A DNA stretch of 5,916 nucleotides, from assembly GCA_003510765.1 (NCBI GenBank), contig DOKV01000072.1, positions 1 to 5,916 of the forward strand. The letters are read 5' to 3'. Shown piece after piece: positions 1-5,606 of the stretch (positions within the stretch are counted from its first letter, which is position 1; each line of letters begins with the position of its first letter). This stretch comes from Clostridiaceae bacterium (lineage in GTDB: Bacteria > Bacillota > Clostridia > Clostridiales > Clostridiaceae). The notes beneath the pieces are model-generated. The model was not told where the DNA came from, did no database searches, and saw nothing but the letters and a program-made list of their open reading frames with translations. Both the position numbers and the translations under genes were made by a program.

Positions 1-107
1 GATATGGCCTTTTCTTATATCCATAGGCCATGATCTTCCAGAAGGGGATGAGTCGGATCTATACTCAAACAGAAATTCTGGAGATGCAAAAGACCGTGCA
101 ACAGTAA
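1..107 (+). other. possible 3' tail of an upstream gene, frame uncertain
   Basis: No complete gene fits here. Codons from 30 to 107 read MIFQKGMSRIYTQTEILEMQ and end in QKTVQQ-stop (TAA 105-107). That stop lies 18 bases before a clear intrinsic terminator, the usual geometry for a gene end. The same frame is closed by a TAG at 24-26, however, and no ribosome site precedes the ATG at 30. A second frame starting at base 2 stays open to a TGA at 194-196, but it would run straight through the terminator. A third frame ends at the TGA at 31-33. A frameshifted gene end, or simply a short gene end at 33 with a long untranslated tail, would both fit. The product is not recognised. Confidence 0.2.
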
Positions 108-125
108 ATGTAGAGATAAAAGTGA

Positions 126-152
126 GGCTCCTTGTAAAAGGAGTCTTTTTTT
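126..152 (+). terminator. intrinsic terminator of the upstream transcription unit
   Basis: An 8-bp stem (GGCTCCTT at 126-133 with AAGGAGTC at 138-145, one G-U pair) closes a 4-base GTAA loop and is followed directly by seven T residues (146-152). This is a textbook Rho-independent terminator. It separates whatever lies upstream from the peptidase gene, which therefore needs its own promoter. Confidence 0.75.
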
Positions 153-172
153 GTAAAACCCTTGAGAACTAC

Positions 173-202
173 TTGTCTAACAATTCTGACAAATGATAAA
201 AT
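173..202 (+). promoter_or_regulatory. candidate sigma-A promoter for the peptidase gene
   Basis: TTGTCT (173-178) and TAAAAT (197-202) are separated by 18 bases, matching the -35 box at 4 of 6 and the -10 box at 5 of 6 positions. It sits between the upstream terminator and the ribosome site at 211-216, so some promoter must lie in this interval. The predicted transcript start (about 209) leaves a very short leader of roughly 17 bases, which makes the exact choice uncertain. A TTGAGA at 162-167 is an alternative -35 box but has no good partner. Confidence 0.35.
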
Positions 203-225
203 GGATACAAGAGGAGATGAGATAG

Positions 226-3006
226 ATGAAAAGAAGAACAGCTTTTTTAGTAATGATGATTATGCTATGCCAAAGTATGTCTCCAAGTCTATTCAATCTA
301 GCCGGTTCTTCTGTGGAGGGTACAGAGGTTGCGGGCTATTGGCAACTGGTCAAGGTGGATGAAATGATTCCGGAAGACCAGGCTTATAGTACAGAAGTTG
401 CTGAGACGTATAAGCGATATGTCAAAGAAGGCAGTGGCCTGTCCTTTACTTGGGGCGTCAACAATGCTGATTATGAGGAGAATGTCGTCATCGATGGCCT
501 GATTGCAGGGCGCTTTCAGTTGCCACCAGATCGGATTCAGATTTATGAGCCCTATGAGTTTCAAGTATCTTTAGAGGTCAGCCATACATCCAGTGTACCA
601 GCGGAGCTTCAAGATGAAGCGGCGGCACGCATGGTTTTTTACGGGTCCATCGATGCGGAAGATGCCACCTTGGCGGCGAGGCTTCCCATCACCGGAAACA
701 CCAGTAAAAGTGCGTCCATGACCGTGGTGTTCATGCCTGGAAATGAACTATACAAGGAGTTGACCATAGAAGTTTCACTCCATGGCATCTCTGATCTTGG
801 GGACTCCATGTATGTGGAATATGTTTATGAATGGGTTACTGAAAAGAAGGATGAACCGGCCAAGAGTATTGATTTACGAGGTGTGCTACTCAATGCCGTG
901 GGACAGCCCATGCCTTGGATGAAGCTGGAGGTTTTTGTGTACTATGGGGATGAGGTATTAGATCCCAATAAGGATGCAGATCTTCACCTTGAAGGCACCT
1001 CTGACCATCAAGGTCGGTACCAGTTCAACATAAGCCCTCCTGAAGGAAGTGAGGGGCCTGTGGGCATCTTCATCAAAGGAACCTTAACGAGTCTTTTTCC
1101 CTATGAAAATAATGCGCTGCTTTTCCAAATGATAGATGATTCGGACCCATATACTGTAGAACGGGAAGCCATTTCTGTGGGGACTTGGACAGTGGTGAAA
1201 GAGGATCGCTTAAAAGAGAATGTAGATGTGGTGAAACACTATAGACTGTTAGCATTTTACCACTTGAGTTTGGGGGCGTTTAGCATGGATGAAGAGATGA
1301 TGCCTGAGGGGCTTTTTCTATTCACCAGCAACACCGATACAGAAGAGCAGGTAAAAAGGCTTGAAAACTATAGCGTGCTCTATACAGCAGCCCATGAAGG
1401 GTGGTTCTTTGGCGGTGCACTGCTGGGTGAACAAGACAAACTCCTAGCAAAGCCATTGAAAATCAGGTTGCAAGCACCAAAAGTATCCCAATACGATCCC
1501 AATACCAATGAGATTTTCATAGAGCCATTATGTAGCCATAAAGATGATTATTCCATCTATGTACTTTTACATGAGTTTGGGCACTATGTTGATTTTGTCA
1601 CCAATACCATTGAGAACTTTCGCGCAGGAAGAGGATATGCGGCGGGTGATACCAATCACGGTGGGTACCTTAATGATAGCACCTCAGACTCCTATCTAGA
1701 AGGCTTTGCCACAGCCTATGCTGCCCTGGTGCAGCAATATGCTGGTTCCACTACCCCAGGGATTGTGGGAGGGTATCCATTAACAACGCCTCCGTATTAT
1801 ATAGCCTATGGGGATAACGGGAAGCATGAAGAATTTGCCATGGCTACGTTACTGTATCAAGCCAATGGACAGTACGAAGACATTGGTACTTATTGGTCCG
1901 TGCTTTCGGTGGATCGACTGAATTTTCATGAATATTATGAAGCCATATACCAAGATTTAGTAGGGCGTTCAGGCGAAAGCGCAAACTGGTTTAGAAACAT
2001 GGCCATTTCATTAGGGTTGTTCAAGATGCCTTTTGGCAGTGGCGTCTACGAACAAGGAGAGCCTTTTAAAGACTTAAATGCCAATGGTCAGTATGATGAG
2101 GGAGAACCTTTTCGGGATTTGATGTACGCAGTGGATGAAGAAGGGAAGGTGCAATTTGATGAGCCCCTTCAAGAGCTGGATCTTGCCACCATAAATGTGG
2201 GGAAAGTTGCACCTGCCAATACCACGGAGATTGCGCCACGCTATACCAGTTATCAAAGTGCAGATAGTTTTCTATATGTGTCGGGGCAAGTGCCAGAGTA
2301 TGTCCATCTTCGTATCATGCCAGAAGGGTTCCCCAGCTACACAGCGCTGTATAAAGTCCAGGGGGATAAAGTATTCTTGCCTGTGGGCTCTACCCCAATG
2401 ACAGGGAAAATTCAAGTCTCGGTTCCAGGAGGAGGGGTATTTTATGAGGCTTCGATAGAAACCCTTCAAGCCCACAAGATCATGGCTCAAGGTGCGCCCA
2501 TACCCATGGGGCAAGGGGAAATTAGGGGAGAACATTGGCCTATAGAACCGCATATTGTGGCTGCAACGGGTGGGTTCGTAGAAAATGATGGGACCATTTC
2601 CTATCCTAATATAACCTTTGAGCAGGTTAAAACGAGGGCAGAGGCCATGGATCATACGCCCATGGAACAGCTGAGAGAAAGCTGGGTACTTGGACAAAGA
2701 GAAGCGCTGGGACCGGATTCATCAGAAACACCCGCTACAAGCCCTTCCGCTAAAGAAGGCATCCAGAAAGGTCTCCTTTTCTTTGTCGTAGGTATCATAG
2801 GCCTGGGGATTCTTGTGGCTGTAGTCGTGCTGAGCAAAGGGAAGAAGCAAAGAAGATACACTGAGAAGGCATCACCATCTACAGCGAGGACAAGACCGGT
2901 ACCAGAGGAGTCTATGCAGCTACCGAAGTTTTGCAGTCATTGTGGGAAACCCTATTCATCCTCCTCTGCATCCTTTTGTAGACATTGTGGAACCAAAAGA
3001 TTGTAG
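226..3006 (+). CDS. secreted, membrane-anchored gluzincin-type zinc metallopeptidase with EF-hand-like loop and C-terminal zinc ribbon
   Basis: This 926-residue protein is predicted to act on the cell surface. Residues 1-26 form a signal peptide (KRR then a hydrophobic run). Residues 36-200 are beta-rich and unrecognised. Residues 214-300 resemble a carboxypeptidase-regulatory-like domain (GVLLNAVGQP, then TSDHQGRYQF). The peptidase region is about 335-600: HEFGH at 449-453 gives two zinc histidines and catalytic E450, and E492 in LEGFATAYA, 39 residues later, fits the third ligand of gluzincins. D616-N618-N620-D624-E627 form an EF-hand-like loop. Residues 640-840 are unassigned beta-rich sequence. 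A helix at 849-870 spans the membrane, followed by a basic stretch (KGKKQRR) and a zinc ribbon with C903, C906, C918 and C921. The start at 226 is supported by GAGGAG at 211-216, nine bases upstream. The gene stands alone between two terminators. Peptidase activity is inferred from the motifs, and the substrate is unknown. Confidence 0.85.
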   Translation: MKRRTAFLVMMIMLCQSMSPSLFNLAGSSVEGTEVAGYWQLVKVDEMIPEDQAYSTEVAETYKRYVKEGSGLSFTWGVNNADYEENVVIDGLIAGRFQLPPDRIQIYEPYEFQVSLEVSHTSSVPAELQDEAAARMVFYGSIDAEDATLAARLPITGNTSKSASMTVVFMPGNELYKELTIEVSLHGISDLGDSMYVEYVYEWVTEKKDEPAKSIDLRGVLLNAVGQPMPWMKLEVFVYYGDEVLDPNKDADLHLEGTSDHQGRYQFNISPPEGSEGPVGIFIKGTLTSLFPYENNALLFQMIDDSDPYTVEREAISVGTWTVVKEDRLKENVDVVKHYRLLAFYHLSLGAFSMDEEMMPEGLFLFTSNTDTEEQVKRLENYSVLYTAAHEGWFFGGALLGEQDKLLAKPLKIRLQAPKVSQYDPNTNEIFIEPLCSHKDDYSIYVLLHEFGHYVDFVTNTIENFRAGRGYAAGDTNHGGYLNDSTSDSYLEGFATAYAALVQQYAGSTTPGIVGGYPLTTPPYYIAYGDNGKHEEFAMATLLYQANGQYEDIGTYWSVLSVDRLNFHEYYEAIYQDLVGRSGESANWFRNMAISLGLFKMPFGSGVYEQGEPFKDLNANGQYDEGEPFRDLMYAVDEEGKVQFDEPLQELDLATINVGKVAPANTTEIAPRYTSYQSADSFLYVSGQVPEYVHLRIMPEGFPSYTALYKVQGDKVFLPVGSTPMTGKIQVSVPGGGVFYEASIETLQAHKIMAQGAPIPMGQGEIRGEHWPIEPHIVAATGGFVENDGTISYPNITFEQVKTRAEAMDHTPMEQLRESWVLGQREALGPDSSETPATSPSAKEGIQKGLLFFVVGIIGLGILVAVVVLSKGKKQRRYTEKASPSTARTRPVPEESMQLPKFCSHCGKPYSSSSASFCRHCGTKRL

Positions 3007-3042
3007 CAAAGAAAACCAAAAGGGTTCGGCCTAAAGATGAAT

Positions 3043-3083
3043 AAAGCGCCAAGGGATCATGAAATAGTACCCTTGGCGTTTTT
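3043..3083. terminator. strong terminator, likely bidirectional
   Basis: A perfect 9-bp stem (CGCCAAGGG at 3047-3055 with CCCTTGGCG at 3070-3078) has a 14-base loop. Five T residues follow on the plus strand (3079-3083), and AAAG precedes the stem, giving CTTT on the minus strand. It lies 36 bases after the stop codon of the peptidase gene. On the minus strand it begins right at the stop (3082-3084) of the decayed gene described next, so it could end both convergent transcripts. Confidence 0.8.
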
Positions 3084-3150
3084 ACGGGGTGAAAGAAGTA
3101 TCCTTGTGGAGGTTTTCATAGGTGGAGATACCGAGGCTATTTGTGTGGTT

Positions 3151-3179
3151 AAGGTTTTCATTGAAGGCATGAAAACCTT
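3151..3179. repeat. perfect 11-bp inverted repeat
   Basis: AAGGTTTTCAT (3151-3161) and ATGAAAACCTT (3169-3179) are exact reverse complements around a 7-base centre. GGTTTTCAT also occurs at 3111-3119, so the motif is present three times in 70 bases. On the minus strand it falls in codons of the decayed gene (GFHAFNENL and TYENL), so part of the symmetry may come from coding content. No T-run follows, so it is not a terminator. Confidence 0.5.
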
Positions 3180-3265
3180 CTGTATTGTCGAAGTTTCGCA
3201 TTCCATGATCACCCATAGCCAATTGATCAAGGGTTAAATCCTCCTGTAAAGAGAGATATACTGAT

Positions 3266-3296
3266 CCTTCGCTAGAAATTTTCCTGAAAGCGAAGG
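3266..3296. repeat. 8-bp inverted repeat inside the decayed gene
   Basis: CCTTCGCT (3266-3273) and AGCGAAGG (3289-3296) are perfect reverse complements with a 15-base centre. The repeat sits exactly where the reading frame of the minus-strand remnant changes from piece two to piece three, so a hairpin-promoted indel is conceivable. No T-tract follows on either strand. Confidence 0.35.
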
Positions 3297-3528
3297 GAAG
3301 AAATCACGTCTGGAAGCGTTTCCGGTGTGGACATTTCCCCAGAAGTCATAGAGCAATTATTCCAGGGCATAAAATGAAGGAGAAGTAAAAGGAAAAAGTG
3401 GTTCATAATTACCAATCAGCACAGAGAAAGAAGCACAAGGGGTTCGGCTTATTTTCGTGAGTGGATTCTACAAATAAAGCAAGATTTACGAGAACCATGA
3501 GCATTACGAAGGCAAAATAACGATCCAT

Positions 3529-3824
3529 GGTAAAACTATGATTGTTTGATTAAAAACAAGCAAGTACATACATATTTCCTAGAAAGGAATCTTCATCAAA
3601 ATAAAAATGCATGAAAAATTGACGAATAATGCGATGGTGAGAGTTGCGCTTTTTCAAAAGAATCGAGTGTAAAAAATAGAACTTATAAAAAACAGACGTA
3701 TTCGAGAGTGATACAGTAAACAGAGGGAGAAATATCGGAAAAATATCCCTATCCCATGATAGAATTCAGAAAATTTTATATTATAGCAGATAATAAAAAA
3801 GAATCCTAGGTGAATTTTAAAACC
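3529..3824. other. A/T-rich intergenic stretch without a supportable gene
   Basis: No plus-strand frame with a start and a ribosome site is found. On the minus strand, the frame of the first pseudogene piece is open for 71 codons from 3765 to 3553 before a TAA at 3550-3552, so the decayed gene might once have extended this far. Its composition (mostly Phe, Tyr, Leu, Ile, Lys, His) is also what random A/T-rich DNA gives. I see no RNA gene and no insertion-sequence ends. Confidence 0.3.
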
Positions 3825-3853
3825 TTTACATGGATTTAACATTGTGCTATTAT
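3825..3853 (+). promoter_or_regulatory. sigma-A promoter of the TRAP operon
   Basis: TTTACA (3825-3830) and TATTAT (3848-3853) are separated by exactly 17 bases, each matching its consensus box at 5 of 6 positions. The predicted start near 3860 gives a leader of about 80 bases before dctP, and no gene lies between. This is the best promoter in the window. Confidence 0.65.
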
Positions 3854-3863
3854 GAGAAAGCAT

Positions 3864-3919
3864 TAATAAAACAAAAGTTGAGTGGCAGCACAAAAAACTA
3901 ATCAACTGTTGTTTTAATT
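3864..3919 (+). promoter_or_regulatory. long inverted repeat in the dctP leader
   Basis: AAAACAAAAGTTGA (3868-3881) pairs with TCAACTGTTGTTTT (3902-3915) at 13 of 14 positions around a 20-base loop. Allowing one bulged base, the outer TTAAT and ATTAA continue the stem to 3864 and 3919. It begins right after the predicted transcription start and ends eight bases before the ribosome site AGGGGG (3928-3933). No T-run follows. It could be a 5' stabilising stem-loop, a translational control element, or a DNA dyad bound by a repressor just downstream of the start site. The sequence does not decide between these. Confidence 0.5.
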
Positions 3920-3939
3920 AAAAATTTAGGGGGTACCTT

Positions 3940-4971
3940 ATGAAGAAAATTGCATTATTACTTGCAAGTGTTTTGATGGCTACAACAATTGTTGCTTGTG
4001 GCAGTAAGGACAATGATGGTGCGGGCGCAGGAAATGACGCACCAAAGAAAAGAGAAATCACCGTCAGCACAAAGTTTGTTGAGAATGAGCAAACAGCGAT
4101 TTCATTAAAGAAAGTAGTGGAAGCTGTAAACGAAAGAAGCAATGGTTCCTTAGAACTGAAGCTTTTCACCAGTGGTGTACTACCCATTGGTAAAGATGGT
4201 ATGGAACAACTTGTTAACGGATCTGATTGGATTCTTGTGGACGGGGTAAACTTCCTAGGAGACTATGTTCCAGACTACAACGCCATCACAGGACCTTTCC
4301 TGTACACAACTTTTGATGAGTACTTTGCCATGACAAAGACTGATCTTGTACAAGAATTGAACCAGAAGATTGAAGATGAACATGGTGTAAAGGTTCTATC
4401 TTTAGATTGGGTATTTGGTTTTAGAAGCATGATGACCAATAAGCCCATCACACATCCAGATGACATGAGAGGACTAAACATCCGCGTTCCCACCAGCCAG
4501 CTTTACACATACACCATAGAAGCCATGGGTGGAAATCCTGTATCTATGCCATATCCTGATACCTATGCTGCTATTCAGCAAGGTGTCATCAATGGTGTTG
4601 AAGGATCCATCATGACATACTACGGTACACAGCAGTATGAAAACGTCAAAGAATACTCACTGACCAATCACCTTTTAGGTGTATCAGCGGTGTCCATCTC
4701 CACAAAGCTTTGGGGAGAACTGACAGAAGAACAAAGAACCATCATCTCTGAAGAGTTTGAAAAGGGTATGCAAGACAACCTAGAAGAAACCATCAAGGCA
4801 GAAGATGAGTTTGCAGAACTTCTAAAGGCTGAAGGCGTAAACTTCCATGAAGTAGATGCAGAAGCATTCTTAAAGGCAGCAGAGCCTGTATATACAAAGT
4901 TCCCACAGTGGACACCTGGTATCTATGAGAGAATCCTTGAAGAGTTAGAGAAAATCAAGGCTGCTCAATAG
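3940..4971 (+). CDS. dctP: TRAP transporter solute-binding lipoprotein, DctP family
   Basis: This is the extracytoplasmic substrate-binding subunit of a TRAP transporter, 343 residues, normal for the family. A basic, hydrophobic leader ends in the lipobox I17-V18-A19-C20, so the protein should be lipid-anchored to the outside of the membrane, as expected in a Gram-positive cell. A Gly/Ala/Asp-rich linker follows, and the mature fold starts near residue 39. Family hallmarks are visible: DDMRGLNIRVP with R182, the conserved arginine that in studied DctP proteins binds the substrate carboxylate, then the GNPVSMPYPDTYAAIQQG region and N218-G219 in INGVEGS. The start is fixed by AGGGGG at 3928-3933, six bases upstream. 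dctQ and dctM follow on the same strand. The substrate is probably an organic anion such as a C4-dicarboxylate or other carboxylic acid, but its identity cannot be read from the sequence. Confidence 0.93.
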   Translation: MKKIALLLASVLMATTIVACGSKDNDGAGAGNDAPKKREITVSTKFVENEQTAISLKKVVEAVNERSNGSLELKLFTSGVLPIGKDGMEQLVNGSDWILVDGVNFLGDYVPDYNAITGPFLYTTFDEYFAMTKTDLVQELNQKIEDEHGVKVLSLDWVFGFRSMMTNKPITHPDDMRGLNIRVPTSQLYTYTIEAMGGNPVSMPYPDTYAAIQQGVINGVEGSIMTYYGTQQYENVKEYSLTNHLLGVSAVSISTKLWGELTEEQRTIISEEFEKGMQDNLEETIKAEDEFAELLKAEGVNFHEVDAEAFLKAAEPVYTKFPQWTPGIYERILEELEKIKAAQ

Positions 4972-4991
4972 GTCTTATTAAAAATGTGATG

Positions 4992-5030
4992 TTGATAGCA
5001 TTCCTCTTTCTTGAGGGGAATGCTATTCAA
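4992..5030 (+). promoter_or_regulatory. stem-loop between dctP and dctQ
   Basis: ATAGCATTCC (4995-5004) pairs perfectly with GGAATGCTAT (5017-5026). The stem grows inward by a G-U and a C-G pair to an 8-base loop. The flanking TTGA (4992-4995) and TCAA (5027-5030) extend it outward if one T is bulged. Only a weak GATTTTAAG follows, so it is at best a leaky terminator. Its place, 20 bases after the binding-protein gene and 52 bases before dctQ, fits an element that stabilises the dctP message or reduces read-through, so that more binding protein than membrane subunit is made. Confidence 0.55.
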
Positions 5031-5070
5031 GATTTTAAGAGGTCCGAGAAAACCAAAGACTAACTAAATG

Positions 5071-5076
5071 AGGAGG
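5071..5076 (+). promoter_or_regulatory. ribosome binding site that decides the dctQ start
   Basis: A perfect AGGAGG precedes two adjacent ATG codons. It is two bases from the ATG at 5079 and five bases from the ATG at 5082. The latter spacing is within the normal range, so 5082 is preferred. The third ATG at 5094 is too far away. Confidence 0.7.
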
Positions 5077-5081
5077 ATATG

Positions 5082-5606
5082 ATGAAAGATCATATGAGAA
5101 AGTTCTTTGTGAACTTTGAACTTTATATTGGTGCAGCATTTTTAACGGTCACAACACTGCTTGTGCTTTTTAATGTATTCACCAGATATTTCTTAAAATT
5201 CACTTTCAACTGGACAGAAGAAGTGGCTGTAGGCGCCTTTGTCTGGGTAATATTCCTTGGGTTTGCCAATGCCTATAAGACCAAGGGACTCATCGGTGTA
5301 GAAGTGTTAACCAATCTTGTAAAAGACAAGTATCAACCTGTGGTATTGATGATCACATCATTTTTGGTGACCATTCTTTCAGGCACCATGTTTTATTTAA
5401 GTTACTTATACTTTAAGTCATCCACCAAGATCACCGCAGCATTAGAGGTGTCTTACAAATATATTTATATTGCCATTGTTGTGTCATTTGCACTAATCAC
5501 CATCTATTCTATTTACTTCCTGGTCCAAAGTATCAGAAAAGTATTCTTGAAGAAAGATGTCAAGCTTGATATAGGTGGACCAGAAGAACAGGGGGTGGAA
5601 GAATAA
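5082..5606 (+). CDS. dctQ: TRAP transporter small membrane subunit, DctQ family
   Basis: This 174-residue protein (175 if the ATG at 5079 is used) is the small integral membrane subunit that couples DctP to DctM. Four hydrophobic helices are visible at about 15-35, 47-65, 87-109 and 127-148, the family's usual number and size. The stretch NVFTRYFLKFTFNWTEEVA (31-49) between helices 1 and 2 is the typical DctQ signature of an arginine and aromatics followed by W-x-E-E. The C-terminus is charged (FLKKDVKLDIGGPEEQGVEE). The start was chosen by the AGGAGG at 5071-5076. The stop TAA overlaps the dctM start as TAATG, so the two membrane subunits are probably translationally coupled and made in equal amounts, as expected for a DctQM complex. 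Confidence 0.92.
   Translation: MKDHMRKFFVNFELYIGAAFLTVTTLLVLFNVFTRYFLKFTFNWTEEVAVGAFVWVIFLGFANAYKTKGLIGVEVLTNLVKDKYQPVVLMITSFLVTILSGTMFYLSYLYFKSSTKITAALEVSYKYIYIAIVVSFALITIYSIYFLVQSIRKVFLKKDVKLDIGGPEEQGVEE

Larger units (their letters stand above)
3082..3528 (-). pseudogene. decayed small gene of unknown function, with several frameshifts
   Basis: Three protein-like pieces follow one another on the minus strand in different frames. Piece one (ATG 3528 to TAA 3409) has 39 codons, begins MDRYFAFVMLMVLVNLALF and looks like a signal peptide or membrane segment followed by ESTHENKPNP. Piece two (ATG 3406 to TAG 3272, 44 codons) contains STPETLPDVISSLRFQ. A third frame is also open here and includes YDFWGNVHTGNASRR. 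Piece three (open from 3303 to the TAA at 3082-3084, 73 codons, no start of its own) contains VYLSLQEDLTLDQLAMGDHG and GFHAFNENL, with a purine-any-pyrimidine codon bias typical of real genes. No ribosome site precedes either ATG. The stop abuts the shared terminator. I infer a formerly intact gene of about 140-150 codons with at least two indels. The family is not recognised. A chance antisense pattern is the alternative. Confidence 0.45.

Noticed and set aside
4..31. 7-bp inverted repeat ATGGCCT/AGGCCAT near the window start
   Set aside because: The loop is 14 bases, no T-run follows, and there is no context to give it a role.
226..312. Cysteine at residue 15 of the peptidase leader as a lipoprotein site
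   Set aside because: The residues before it (I-M-L) do not form a lipobox, lacking a small residue at -1. An ordinary signal peptide is the better reading, and the C-terminal helix already anchors the protein.
2272..2697. Minus-strand open frame of 141 codons inside the peptidase gene
   Set aside because: It is fully antisense to a gene with clear domain structure, and its composition (Pro, His, Arg, Cys-rich) is that of a shadow frame.
3037..3237. Plus-strand open frame of 66 codons after the peptidase gene
   Set aside because: Its first 15 codons are the terminator stem-loop, no proper ribosome site precedes it, and its codons are the exact complement of the better-looking minus-strand frame.
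3311..3324. Sequence resembling a catabolite-repression (cre) site, TGGAAGCGTTTCCG
   Set aside because: It has one mismatch at a conserved end, lies about 500 bases upstream of the dctP promoter, and falls within the decayed minus-strand coding sequence, so chance is more likely.
3022..3448. GGGTTCGGC repeated at 3022-3030 and 3440-3448 as possible ends of a mobile element
   Set aside because: The repeat is only nine bases, its flanks do not match, and there is no transposase or target duplication.
3831..3847. Possible sigma-54 type promoter (TGG ... TTGTGC) upstream of dctP
   Set aside because: The GG and GC elements are 12 bases apart instead of 10. The same bases are the 17-base spacer of a good sigma-A promoter.
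3654..3905. Minus-strand open frame of 83 codons upstream of dctP
   Set aside because: It runs antisense through the dctP promoter and leader in very A/T-rich DNA, and its Phe/Ile/Leu/Tyr/Ser-rich product has no recognisable feature.
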